Assembly: GCF_000002515.2 (NCBI RefSeq)
Contig: NC_006042.1
Span: 2,356,001-2,420,000 of the forward strand
Length of the DNA: 64,000 nt
Direction of reading: 5' to 3'
From: Kluyveromyces lactis
Taxonomy: Eukaryota > Ascomycota > Saccharomycetes > Saccharomycetales > Saccharomycetaceae
Under the pieces are notes generated by a model that was not told the DNA's origin, made no database searches, and saw only the letters and a list, made by a program, of their open reading frames with translations. Shown piece by piece: positions 1 to 9,433 of the stretch (position 1 is its first letter; every line of letters begins with the position of its first letter). The position numbers were made by a program, and so were the translations under genes.

Positions 1-1
1 C

Positions 2-196
2 GCGCAGATCTCGAACAATTTGGAAGGTTTTATGGATCAAGATTTTATTCGCAAACAATCCTCCCAAGTAGAGAAAGATAATCAAAAATCATCGCAATAT
101 CAACATCAAGCGGAATCACAAACTGAAAATCCAAAAAACAAAGGGAAACCCCCTGGAGATGTAACCAGCTGGGAATGGTTGACCTTGTCCTTATAA
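2..196 (+). CDS. 3' end of an unidentified gene (partial)
   Basis: An open frame enters from the left edge and ends at a TAA at 194-196, leaving 64 residues. The tail is Gln/Ser/Asn/Lys-rich and low in complexity, then ends in a compact Trp- and Leu-containing motif (TSWEWLTLSL). A short hydrophobic ending after a disordered tail is common in regulatory proteins, but I do not recognise this one. It converges on CLU1. It could be a chance frame, although 64 codons without a stop in AT-rich DNA argues for a real gene tail. Confidence 0.5.
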   Translation, partial: AQISNNLEGFMDQDFIRKQSSQVEKDNQKSSQYQHQAESQTENPKNKGKPPGDVTSWEWLTLSL

Positions 197-565
197 TTTA
201 ATTCTCTGATTACTTTTTCCCTAATCTAATAATATCCATCGCTCGATTCTTAGGCAACAGGTTTACTTAAGATTATATTCTGTTCATAGTTTCAGTTTCC
301 CAGTTAATACTAACTTCAAGGGTTTTTTATAAAGTTATATCGTTCATTTAACAGATGTTGATTACAAGCTTATTATTCTCGGTAACAACTTTGGAATAGA
401 GTATCTTCTTCACATGAGTTGCTCATATGTATTTTTATAATCACAGACTACTAAAAACGGAGGGAACTATCGTGAAAGGGCAAAACTGCTATTCAATAAC
501 GTACTTACAAGTCATACTCATTAATATATATATACATGAACTCATAAAGAGGTCTTACATTGGAC
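197..565. other. Convergent intergenic region
   Basis: This gap lies between two gene 3' ends, the partial gene on the left and CLU1 on the right. It is AT-rich, with tata-type runs near 520-537 that could serve in 3'-end formation for both. I see no RNA gene or repeat. Confidence 0.6.
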
Positions 566-3500
566 CTAATTTTTAGTGTGCTTCTTCTTTGATTTTTTAG
601 AAGACTTGGACGCACCTGGGCCTTCAATGAATTGTAAAAGTTCATCAACTGATTTGTTGGTTAGAGCAGGGCTGCTGCTGGACGATTTTTTACCTTTCTT
701 TTGAGAAATATTAGCTGGTTTAGTTGCTTGCTGAGCGGAAGCGAGTTTCTTTTCTTGTTGTTGCTTAGTAATAATACCTTTAATAGTTTCGGACCATTGT
801 TTCGAAGTCAAGGTAGTTTGATCATTTAACCCTAATTCTTTCGAGAAAATGGATTTGGCTTTCTCAATATGAGATAATGCATGAGACATGTCATCCAAAG
901 AGGTATACAAGTTGGCAATACGTGATTCATTTTGACCATATGGTAATGTTTCTTCGCTACCAGTGATCTTTAGAAGCAACTCAGACAGCTTGTTCAAAAT
1001 CTTGATCTGAACTTTCTTATCCTCAGTACTAGCAGCAATTTGGAATAATAAATTGAATACATTAACCCTACCAGAGTGGACAAAAGGAGCTAAAAGCTTC
1101 AATAATTCATGGACTTTCTTCAATACAAGCGCAGAGTTGTAGATAGAGCCTTGGCCGTATTCAAGGTATGCCAAGTTTGACAAAATTCTAACGGTTTCAA
1201 ATGAATCAACACCGTAACACCTTTCGGAAAGCAAAGCAGCCTTGTTACAGAAAGTAACAGCTTGTGAATACTGGCCCAATCTAGAATACATATTAGAAAG
1301 TAACAAATACGAAGAAACGAGTGATGGATGAACTAAACCGAAAATATCTTCACGGAATGCAATACTTTGACCAAGCAAAGTGAGAGCTTCATTCATTTTC
1401 TTCGCACGTTCTTTGGCTTGCTCTTCTTCTTTCGAAGTTGCTCCAGAAGATCCGGCGTCCTCACCGTCAGCTGCAGCTTTCTTTGATTCTTCTTTTTTCT
1501 TCTCAGCCTCCTCCTCTTCAACACTTACAGCATTAACTAGAGAAGCCCCTTGAATCCACAACTCTTCAGCAATCAAGCTTTGAAATTCTGCTCCCTTGAT
1601 AACTGGTCTTAAAGAGAAATCATTAATAGAAAATGTTTGTTTTGGATCAACGATTTTGCTTCTCAATTTTTTGTCTTGAGCTTGTTTCCACTTTTCATAT
1701 TGTTCTTTGGTGAAGAAGTATTCCTTGTTGATCAATTGAATACCGAACTTTTGGGCGATGGCCCTGATTAAAGCATACTTGGAAAACCTCTTTTCATTGA
1801 TATCGAACCATTCAGAAGTTAGATCGTAACGGAAACGAAGTTTTGCTTGAACTCTCACTTCTTCAATTAGTTGTTCTCTGGTGTATTGAGCAAATTCTAG
1901 CTCATTGATATCGAACAAAGCATCCAAATTTTCTACAGTGACACTTTCGTTGTAAGATTTACCAAACAACAAGTTCAAGAAAAATGCAACTAAATGTGGC
2001 ACAAGAGTTGGAGATGAGAGTTTTTTGCTTTGTTGTCTAAAAATATGTTTAATAGAACGAGCGATCATCTCAAGTTCACAGACCGCGATCAACCCTTCAA
2101 ATTGATCTACCTCGACGGTACAGCCTTCGTTCCTGACAGGTTCTTTCAAATCTGCTTTGTCAAGCTGGATTTGTTCTTTCAATTTGGATGGAACTTCCTT
2201 CCCTTGCTGAACGTATTTGTTGATCTCCTCTTGTCTTTCCTTGATCAATTTTTCAACTTTAACAAGGTAACCAGTTTCCCAATCTTGATATTCCTTGTTT
2301 TCTTGTTCAATTTTGGAAAGATACTTTGCTCTCTCCTGTTTTTGATCTTCATATTTCGCTTTAACAAATTCGATAGCTTTACCCAAGTAACGCATGTTAA
2401 CACCATTGGTGTGGAACAAATCAGTAAGATGTTGACCATCGTATGGAATGTTTGAATTTCCTTTTAAAATATCTTCTAAAAACAATGTGAGAACAGTGTC
2501 ATTCAAGAATTTGGACATATCAGCAACGTTTTCATCTTCGACGCCATCAATGACATAGGCATCCGGATTGTAGATGAAAGAAACATCTTCTGATGCTTCT
2601 TGTAGAGTCTTTCCGGATGCAGCGATCTTCTCAGCTCTCCATCTTTCAACAAGTTCACGACGAAGCAACACCTGTCTGTGAGGATACTTATTCTCTTTAA
2701 CATCATCATAGTGAGCTTTGACGAATTCAATATCCACTGGGTTGGTGTTGGCAAGATCCAAAATGTACGCTCTTTGATCGACGCCGAAAATACCCTTGGA
2801 TTTGCTGGAAATTCTCAAATCTACTTCTTCAACCTTGTGTTCTTTTAGATAGAAATTCTTTGAGAATTCACAGACTTTTTCATGGAACTTTTCATCAAAC
2901 TTGAGTGTTGCGACGAAATCATCATAACCGTAATTGACAGAAATTAGAGTTTCCATGGGTTCAGCAACTTCTTTATCCTCTTCATCCACGATAATGTTGA
3001 CACCGACTGGAGTCAATAATCCAGGTACTGGAGATTGGACTAACAAACGGTGACCCGCGTAATCAATTATGGCTGTCAAACAATGACGAATGCCCTTCAA
3101 ACCTAGACGATTTAGACTGTTGATTATTTGTAAGTCTTGGTTAGCAACGGCATACGCAGCTTCATTACCACCAATTGAAGAATAAGTCCCACTCACATCG
3201 GCAACGAACGAGAAAATTAATGATTTGTGGAAATATACTGCATTTTCTCCGGTAGTACCCGGGTCGATTGGAGTTAGTTCATTGTTGAAAATTGCCATAG
3301 CGCCTTTCACTGCTTCAGAGTTAAATTCATGGATCAGCCCTGCGGTAATCTTTTCATTCTTCAAACGGTCATAGGATGAGTTGATCTCTAAATCTTTAAT
3401 GGCTTGGAATTCATCACAGAAGTTCCTTTCGTCATCGTTGTTGAAGTGCTCCAATTGAGTGCGCATGAAATCGCCATTATTAGAAGGCAACTGGGAAACT

Positions 3501-4375
3501 AGCCACGGTTTGCTCAAAAAGCAGGAAGCAGGCTTCACGTATTGTGCGCTATCCGTGGAAGACAACTTGTTTCTCAAAGATGTGACGTGTTGGTGGAACT
3601 TTTTTGAAACTTGAGTCAAAAGGTCAATGAGATTAAACTTTGGTTCGAATTCATCTTTTGGAGATGGGTCAAACTTGACAGAGCTAGATTTGTTAACGTA
3701 AAAACCGGAAATGCTTGTAGTAATGTGGAACGTTTCATTTTCTAGAGTGCTAGCTTGTAGGTACAATAAATGGCCCTTATTCTTATAGAAAGCTGGAACA
3801 GGGTTATAGGCAGAAAAATGTAGGGACTTTAGTACTGGAGTGACCAATAAATTCCCAGTTTTCAAAGATGCGATGTTGAAATCTGTGTTGGTAGATTCCA
3901 ATAATTCGTTGCATGTTTGCAAAAACTTGACTTTTTCTTGATCGGATATAGTGGTTTCAGAACCATTTGACTTTTCGGAATTAGGTTCAAGGCTCATGTC
4001 CTGGAACTGAGAACCAGAAGAGATTGCAAACTCGGAAATACCATCTTCTAACTCTGAAGAGAACCCCAATGTTTCTCTCAAGCCAACAATGTGTTGCACT
4101 GCGGTGACCAAGTTATACGCCTTTGGTTTAAATTGGAAAGTCAAAGATGAACCGTTACCAGCCAAATCTCCTAAAACGTCTTCATCATCTACAACACGAC
4201 TGTTTTCAATCAAGTCATACGAGGTGTAGAATTTAGTAGATTCTTCAAATGAAAGGAAAGTCCTCAAATGAGAAACATTCGACTCTTTACCCAATTGATA
4301 CTTTATATCAGAATTCTTGGACTTAGTGTAGGACGGAGTGCCCTTCACTATAACCTCAATGTTATCTGCTGACAT
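566..4375 (-). CDS. CLU1: Clu1/eIF3-associated clustered-mitochondria protein
   Basis: The 1269-residue product matches Clu1 (YMR012W in S. cerevisiae), a cytosolic RNA-binding protein that copurifies with eIF3 and is needed for normal mitochondrial distribution. Reading along it I see an N-terminal ubiquitin-like CLU-N region, the large central CLU domain (about 330-620), a charged helical stretch (about 690-760), the p135-type region, a Glu/Lys-rich linker near 985-1020, and TPR-like repeats (about 1030-1150). The C-terminus is Ser/Lys-rich. The open frame extends upstream only through a TTG codon, so I use the ATG at 4375, giving an MSADN start. Its length is close to the S. cerevisiae protein (about 1277). 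Its promoter lies between it and the tRNA-Glu gene. Confidence 0.96.
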   Translation of the reverse strand: MSADNIEVIVKGTPSYTKSKNSDIKYQLGKESNVSHLRTFLSFEESTKFYTSYDLIENSRVVDDEDVLGDLAGNGSSLTFQFKPKAYNLVTAVQHIVGLRETLGFSSELEDGISEFAISSGSQFQDMSLEPNSEKSNGSETTISDQEKVKFLQTCNELLESTNTDFNIASLKTGNLLVTPVLKSLHFSAYNPVPAFYKNKGHLLYLQASTLENETFHITTSISGFYVNKSSSVKFDPSPKDEFEPKFNLIDLLTQVSKKFHQHVTSLRNKLSSTDSAQYVKPASCFLSKPWLVSQLPSNNGDFMRTQLEHFNNDDERNFCDEFQAIKDLEINSSYDRLKNEKITAGLIHEFNSEAVKGAMAIFNNELTPIDPGTTGENAVYFHKSLIFSFVADVSGTYSSIGGNEAAYAVANQDLQIINSLNRLGLKGIRHCLTAIIDYAGHRLLVQSPVPGLLTPVGVNIIVDEEDKEVAEPMETLISVNYGYDDFVATLKFDEKFHEKVCEFSKNFYLKEHKVEEVDLRISSKSKGIFGVDQRAYILDLANTNPVDIEFVKAHYDDVKENKYPHRQVLLRRELVERWRAEKIAASGKTLQEASEDVSFIYNPDAYVIDGVEDENVADMSKFLNDTVLTLFLEDILKGNSNIPYDGQHLTDLFHTNGVNMRYLGKAIEFVKAKYEDQKQERAKYLSKIEQENKEYQDWETGYLVKVEKLIKERQEEINKYVQQGKEVPSKLKEQIQLDKADLKEPVRNEGCTVEVDQFEGLIAVCELEMIARSIKHIFRQQSKKLSSPTLVPHLVAFFLNLLFGKSYNESVTVENLDALFDINELEFAQYTREQLIEEVRVQAKLRFRYDLTSEWFDINEKRFSKYALIRAIAQKFGIQLINKEYFFTKEQYEKWKQAQDKKLRSKIVDPKQTFSINDFSLRPVIKGAEFQSLIAEELWIQGASLVNAVSVEEEEAEKKKEESKKAAADGEDAGSSGATSKEEEQAKERAKKMNEALTLLGQSIAFREDIFGLVHPSLVSSYLLLSNMYSRLGQYSQAVTFCNKAALLSERCYGVDSFETVRILSNLAYLEYGQGSIYNSALVLKKVHELLKLLAPFVHSGRVNVFNLLFQIAASTEDKKVQIKILNKLSELLLKITGSEETLPYGQNESRIANLYTSLDDMSHALSHIEKAKSIFSKELGLNDQTTLTSKQWSETIKGIITKQQQEKKLASAQQATKPANISQKKGKKSSSSSPALTNKSVDELLQFIEGPGASKSSKKSKKKHTKN

Positions 4376-4815
4376 TTCAGTTGGTGAACAAAAATTCAAG
4401 TCTTTAACACTACTTTACGGGACTGAGATTCAAGTCCTTTTGCGAAGTGTTACTTGGTAATATGAGGCAAATAAGATTGTTAAAACAGGTTCGAATGAAT
4501 AATTAAATCTCAAAACTATACTCTCATGATTATGCTACTTGAAATATTTCGACAATTTTTTTTTCAACTTTTCATTTTCCAGTTTTCGAACGACGTCCGT
4601 CATCGGACCAAAGTTATGTATATAATGATCACGTAGAAAGAAGAGTTGATACAATGAAACATTTGGCTAGTTATGATGTTAATGCTAGGCTAAGCATTGC
4701 TAACTTCAACGGTAAATCATTAGCTACAACTGCCTGAAAGATAACTTGCCCGTGCGAGGAAAACTCAGTGCCCTTGGAGCACTTTAATAAATGGATATAA
4801 AAAACAAAAAGAACA
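4376..4815. other. CLU1 promoter / region downstream of tRNA-Glu
   Basis: This stretch holds the CLU1 upstream region, with T-rich tracts at about 4556-4575. Next to the tRNA, A-rich blocks at 4798-4811 read as T-runs on the minus strand and suit RNA polymerase III termination. I see no coding sequence. Confidence 0.5.
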
Positions 4816-4887
4816 CTCCGATACGGGGAGTCGAACCCCGGTCTCCACGGTGAAAGCGTGATGTGATAGCCGTTACACTATATCGGA
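4816..4887 (-). tRNA. tE(UUC): tRNA-Glu (anticodon TTC)
   Basis: The minus strand folds as a 72-nt cloverleaf. The acceptor stem pairs TCCGATA (4887-4881) with TATCGGA (4823-4817), followed by discriminator G. The anticodon loop reads CTTTCAC, giving TTC for glutamate, and the T-arm contains GGTTCGACTCC, a perfect B-box. No intron is present. It appears identical to the S. cerevisiae gene as I remember it. A T-run follows on the transcribed strand for Pol III termination. Confidence 0.97.
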
Positions 4888-4970
4888 TAGTAACTTTGGA
4901 TGAGTAACTGTTACCGGAATTCACCTACATTACCACGGCAATGTCATGTGAATGCCACATGTGCATACAC

Positions 4971-4989
4971 ATATATATATATATATATA
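4971..4989. repeat. (AT)n microsatellite
   Basis: A perfect AT dinucleotide run of about 9.5 units lies between tRNA-Glu and VPS24. The surrounding gap (4888-5278) otherwise holds only the VPS24 promoter. I found no LTR remnant beside the tRNA gene. Confidence 0.85.
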
Positions 4990-5278
4990 CATTACATACA
5001 TTATGTCTCCATAAGTACAGGCTGATATAACAGCTCATGCTAATGAAAAAGTCATTCAAAATTTTGATGATTCCAAATGCCCTGTTTACGCTTTTTAAAT
5101 ATTTAATTTTAGTGATCAGCATTGAGAGACATTCAAAATATGTTTGCACATAATTAGTTTAAGATGGACCAAACCAAAAAAACCAGACTGATATAAAAGA
5201 GTCATTATATGGACCGCAGATTTAAGTTTCTATCGACAACTACTCTAATTTAACTGGTAGTTGTGTGCTCAGCTTATA

Positions 5279-5953
5279 ATGAACTTCATAAAGACTGCTA
5301 TTTGGGGACCTGATCCCAAGGAACAACATCGTAAACTTAAATCAATATTAAGGAAGAATGATAGACAACTTTCGAAATCCTTAAATGAGTTATCTTCGTT
5401 GAAAGCCAAAACACAGCAGCTCATCAAGCAAGCTGCGAAGCAGAACGATATCAAGACAGTACGTTTGTATGCGAAGGAACTTTACCATGTCAACAAACAA
5501 TACAATAGAATGTATACTTCTAAAGCTCAGTTACAATCTGTGGGGATGAAGATAGAAGAATGTTTCCAAATGAATAAGTTACAAGACAAAATGGCACAAA
5601 GTGCGGTATTGATGAGGGATGTAAACTCTTTAGTAAGGCTTCCACAGCTTCGTGGGACGATGATAGAGTTAGAGAAAGAATTGGTGAAATCTGGTATTAT
5701 CACTGAAATGATGGATGACGCTATGGAATCATATGAGGACATGGAAGAAGAAGAAGAAATCAACGAACAAGTAGACCAAATCGTAGCTGAGTATACTAGT
5801 GAGAAATTGGGTAAAGTGGAAGAAACGCCAAATGTCGTATTATCTGAACCACCACCAGCAGAACAAGAAGTTGTCCCTGAATCAAATATCGATGCAGAGG
5901 CCGATAATATGATCAAGGCGATGAAGGAGAGGTTGAACGCATTACAGGGATAG
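5279..5953 (+). CDS. VPS24: ESCRT-III subunit Vps24
   Basis: The 224-residue product has the same length as S. cerevisiae Vps24 (YKL041W) and the same opening (FIKTAIWGPDPKEQ). It is a Snf7-family ESCRT-III subunit that co-assembles with Vps2 on Snf7 filaments at endosomes to drive multivesicular-body sorting. I see the amphipathic N-terminus, a basic helical core (about 10-140), an acidic stretch near 155-170 (EEEEE), and a C-terminal MIM1-like helix ending KERLNALQG that would bind the Vps4 MIT domain. An in-frame TTG lies six codons upstream; the ATG at 5279 matches the family start. The gene converges on OPI1 with a 196-bp gap. Confidence 0.97.
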   Translation: MNFIKTAIWGPDPKEQHRKLKSILRKNDRQLSKSLNELSSLKAKTQQLIKQAAKQNDIKTVRLYAKELYHVNKQYNRMYTSKAQLQSVGMKIEECFQMNKLQDKMAQSAVLMRDVNSLVRLPQLRGTMIELEKELVKSGIITEMMDDAMESYEDMEEEEEINEQVDQIVAEYTSEKLGKVEETPNVVLSEPPPAEQEVVPESNIDAEADNMIKAMKERLNALQG

Positions 5954-6149
5954 TATTTTTATTATTTAACATTTACAATATACTAAGATAAATTAGTACG
6001 ATCGGCGTTAGAGTCTACATAAACTTCAGTTTTGCCAAAATCTAGGATGTTCTTATAATCTTCCGATAACACCAGCCATGGCCGTAGAAAAGCGATTCTG
6101 TTTGTCGAATCGCTCCATGTAGAGAAATAGAGGATAAGTTTGAAATCTT

Positions 6150-7367
6150 TCAAGCGTTTGAAGGGGTAGATGAGGCGCTTTCCTTTGTAAGTTGATGTTT
6201 TACTTGTTGCTTTAACTGCTCATGTCTGAACTGTTCCATCAGCATTTGCTTCAGTTCCTGTTTGTTTTTGACCCATTCCTCAGCTTTCCCTAAAGTGCCA
6301 TCGACCACGTTCATAACATTCCCGACCATATCTAGTGCTTCCTGGGCAAGAAGTAAGGCTCTCTTATTGGAGGAGATTCTTTTGGAGTTAGGTTTTTCGG
6401 AATTGATCATCCACTTTGTTGGTAGTTTTAGTAAAGATTCTCGAACCTGGGACCTAGCAGGTTCTGGTAAAGAGTTTCCTGTAAATCTTGATACAACAGA
6501 GTAAACTTTTTTCAACGTACCGACCACTTCCAACTGGATATCATTTGCAGCAGCATCAATATCTAAATCTTCTTGTTCTTTGTTTGTATCATCTTGCTTT
6601 CGATTACCCGCTTGCTCATTAAGCTGGGATGACGCATCAAAGAACTGCTCGTCTTCTTCTTCATCACGATCGTGCCCCGGATGTTCAGCTGATGAAGTAG
6701 TTTCCCTCACCGAGCAATGGTTCCGTGGTCGTACTTCAGCATCTATCGAGCTGCTGATTGGTAAAGGTGACCGACGTCGTAGTTGCTCCTTTTTCACTAC
6801 ATCTTGAAGAGACATCACCCTTTGCGATAATTGTTTATTGGCTAGTTTCAATAATCCTAGGCATGTCATTAGCCGCTTCTTCGATTCGATTGACATATTC
6901 AACTGATATTCCTTCAAGTTTTCCTTAATCCGTCTCCGTTTCGATCCACGTTCTTTTCCCGTAACACAAATCTCTTTCCCTTGGACCTTAATATGTTCTA
7001 TATCCAAACCATGAACACAAGCATCATCGCTGTCATCATCATCGCCGTTGCTTTGTGTATCCACCTCATCTATCTTTCTTTTCGCAGCGCCGATCCATAT
7101 CCCAGAAGTTTTTTCGATCTTCTTCACCAGCCGGTCCGCCCTTCTGATTAATTTTGGATGGTTCGTACGTGTCTGCTCATATAAATCAACGGCACTCTGC
7201 TTCATCTTATCTAGTAGTCTCTCACTTTTACCACTGCTCTCGCTGCCACTCGGTGTAACACTGTAATCACCGTTTCGCAGCTTATCCAAAGCCTCGACAG
7301 CTATCTCTTCTGAGTCTTTACTCACAGTAAACTTAATAGTAGACTGGTTACCTCTATCCTCAGACAT
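6150..7367 (-). CDS. OPI1: Opi1 phospholipid-synthesis repressor
   Basis: The 405-residue product matches Opi1 (YHL020C, about 404). Opi1 is held at the ER by phosphatidic acid and the VAP protein Scs2. When phosphatidic acid falls it enters the nucleus and represses INO1 and other Ino2-Ino4 targets. I see a basic patch at about 131-138 (GSKRRRIKEN), which fits the phosphatidic-acid binding and nuclear-localisation region, and a leucine-rich zipper-like helix at about 141-195. An acidic FFAT-type tract follows at about 224-237 (DEEEDEQFFDASSQ), then a C-terminal activator-interaction region (about 278-395). The FFAT core reads QFFDASS instead of the usual EFFDAxE, which should weaken but not abolish Scs2 binding if the acidic flank compensates. 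Confidence 0.96.
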   Translation of the reverse strand: MSEDRGNQSTIKFTVSKDSEEIAVEALDKLRNGDYSVTPSGSESSGKSERLLDKMKQSAVDLYEQTRTNHPKLIRRADRLVKKIEKTSGIWIGAAKRKIDEVDTQSNGDDDDSDDACVHGLDIEHIKVQGKEICVTGKERGSKRRRIKENLKEYQLNMSIESKKRLMTCLGLLKLANKQLSQRVMSLQDVVKKEQLRRRSPLPISSSIDAEVRPRNHCSVRETTSSAEHPGHDRDEEEDEQFFDASSQLNEQAGNRKQDDTNKEQEDLDIDAAANDIQLEVVGTLKKVYSVVSRFTGNSLPEPARSQVRESLLKLPTKWMINSEKPNSKRISSNKRALLLAQEALDMVGNVMNVVDGTLGKAEEWVKNKQELKQMLMEQFRHEQLKQQVKHQLTKESASSTPSNA

Positions 7368-7910
7368 TTTCCGTACCGTTGAATTTTATCTTTCCTTGCC
7401 TTATTCGAGGGTGAGTCAGCGATGTATTATATATGAAAATGCGCCTGACCTTTCTTCAAAGTCCCCTGTGTTTACGCTCGTAAGGTCTGTTTCTTATATT
7501 TTCACAAGGTCTGACTCCACAAACAACCCATATGAATTAATCACTCAAATGTAACCCTTACCAGACCAAAAAAAGTGTAACGTACTGATTTAAAATGTGT
7601 GGACAAATCTAAGCACAAATCGCTCTGGTATCCAGATATATAAACAAATAGGACCGTGCTCTTTGCTATTTCCTCGTATCTCATCTTGTGAATTAACTAA
7701 TACACTTTTCACATTTTCATTTTTTCATTTGCTTTCCTTTTCTTACATTGTTCTAAAGGATCAACTTCGGAACTTAGCATGAGAAAAATGTGAAAAATTA
7801 AGACCACACACGGATATGTCACAGTAGGAAGAAAATGACTACCAGTAGTCGGAATTGGTGGAAAGGCAGCTTAGGCAGTGGTGTGTGAGACGTCTCACGG
7901 TGTGAATGAT
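7368..7910. other. Divergent promoter region, OPI1 / unknown mitochondrial-like gene
   Basis: This 543-bp divergent intergenic region is AT-rich, with T-rich tracts around 7715-7740. A TATATATGAAAAT stretch near 7427-7439 is one mismatch from the inositol-responsive CATRTGAAAT element, which would be notable for OPI1 self-regulation but is not exact. No RNA gene is visible. Confidence 0.4.
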
Positions 7911-9374
7911 ATGCAGAAAGAAGTGTTTGGATTATTTGTAAAACCATTGAGCCGATATTGCAGTTTCCAGCGGGGCTACGGTCGCTGGGATGAATTAGCT
8001 GCCAAGTATTATTATAAGAGACCGGAGGTGGAGAGGGAAATAGCTCCTGCGAAATTGCCATTGTTGACTGTGCCGAACGTGAAAGATGCTAGGATTAGAT
8101 GTGGATTTCGTGGCTCAGAGGTTGGGAAGTTGCTCGACGTTCTATTGATGGATGTTTACAGCACGGATAAGAGTTGGATGGAGCAATGGTTACAAAGGGA
8201 CAGGAGCAAAACGAGTTTGGTACGCCATGGGGATGAGTTTCGTGTTGATAGTGTTAGTGGGTTGGATAATACTGTGACGTATTATTTGCCCAGCCCCTGG
8301 CTGGCGGAAGCTGAATGTGAAATTTTGGAAATCAGTGACGAATCCAAACAGACCCTGAATCAGGGCGCTGATCAATGTCATTTGTATGTGGAGAAGCAGA
8401 CTTTCCCAGAGCCCATTTGGCCTAGTTTTATGGTGGTACCTAGATCCGGCACTGCTTCTCATTTTGTTGATTCCACGGATTCATCATCAGTTTCATCTTT
8501 ACATGGACATGAAATTGATCCTGTAGCGGCATTTGATGTCTCATTGCAATTTGCCAAGGATAAATCCTTAGTGTCGAAATATTTGGAGTGTCTAGACAGC
8601 ACTAATATTTTAAATATATCAAAACAATTGAAGATTAGACTTCAGGGTAAAGAACAAATATTCTGTGACTTGGAAAGAGCAGTCTTGAGAGAGATCTTTA
8701 AGGAAGACAATTCAGTGGAAAAATACGAGAAATTGAAGAACTCTAAGGCGTCAGTTAACGGTACTATAGAAGAGTGGTCCAGAGAAGCACACAAAGAGTT
8801 GCAAACATCTATCGAACCTCTATTATCTGATTTTGCTTCCAAACAACTTTCCCTTTGGAAAGTTTACACATATTCCGAATCCAAATTATCGTTGAAATTA
8901 CACGAACTTTGTAACATTACGAATGATCTTCAAATGGTTCAAAATTTATCACATATTTATGGATCTTTAGGCATACCTCAGGATAAGCTATCCATTATAG
9001 ACCCTGATTATGCTAGGAACAAAGTACCTGTTTTACACAAAGAAATTAATAAGGCAGTTTACTTGAATTTCTTACAGTTGCAATTCCCACTAATAGCTGT
9101 TTCCATTGGAGGATTTGTAACAGAGTTATGTACAGCCTACTCGATGGGAGCATTATCTTCGTTAGGTATTGTTTTAGGCCTGAAACGTGTAAAGGATACC
9201 TGGTATTCCATGTTAAAGCAATTCCAATTACAGATTAGGGAGGAATGCAGGATAGGAATTGAAAGCAACAAACAACTACTGTTGCATAATTGGGAGATTT
9301 CGTATGCCGAGAGAGAAGCAGACCTCAAAGGCAAAGTTGCTCTTTTGAAAGAAATAGCCGACGATCTCACGTAA
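7911..9374 (+). CDS. Uncharacterised, probable mitochondrial membrane-associated protein
   Basis: This gene encodes 487 residues from the ATG at 7911; upstream in-frame codons are only GTG. The N-terminus (MQKEVFGLFVKPLSRYCSFQR) has basic, hydroxylated and aromatic residues with few acids, like a mitochondrial presequence. The middle is helical and charged. A hydrophobic stretch at about 385-430 could form a pair of membrane segments with small-residue turns (Gly/Ser/Ala), followed by a charged coiled C-terminus. This layout, with a C-terminal hairpin resembling dynamin-related mitochondrial proteins, recalls the Mmc1/Mrx5 (YJL147C) group. That is a guess from architecture only, so I give no symbol. 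It is divergent from OPI1 and converges on APM2 with a 59-bp gap. Confidence 0.85.
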   Translation: MQKEVFGLFVKPLSRYCSFQRGYGRWDELAAKYYYKRPEVEREIAPAKLPLLTVPNVKDARIRCGFRGSEVGKLLDVLLMDVYSTDKSWMEQWLQRDRSKTSLVRHGDEFRVDSVSGLDNTVTYYLPSPWLAEAECEILEISDESKQTLNQGADQCHLYVEKQTFPEPIWPSFMVVPRSGTASHFVDSTDSSSVSSLHGHEIDPVAAFDVSLQFAKDKSLVSKYLECLDSTNILNISKQLKIRLQGKEQIFCDLERAVLREIFKEDNSVEKYEKLKNSKASVNGTIEEWSREAHKELQTSIEPLLSDFASKQLSLWKVYTYSESKLSLKLHELCNITNDLQMVQNLSHIYGSLGIPQDKLSIIDPDYARNKVPVLHKEINKAVYLNFLQLQFPLIAVSIGGFVTELCTAYSMGALSSLGIVLGLKRVKDTWYSMLKQFQLQIREECRIGIESNKQLLLHNWEISYAEREADLKGKVALLKEIADDLT

Positions 9375-9433
9375 TTATCTATCTGACGGGAAAAGAATCT
9401 ATTCTTTTTCTCTATATAGTTTGGTAATTTTAA

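Noticed and set aside
2030-2455. 141-codon frame opposite CLU1
   Set aside because: It is Phe/Leu-rich and is the antisense reflection of a Lys/Glu-rich coiled segment of CLU1.
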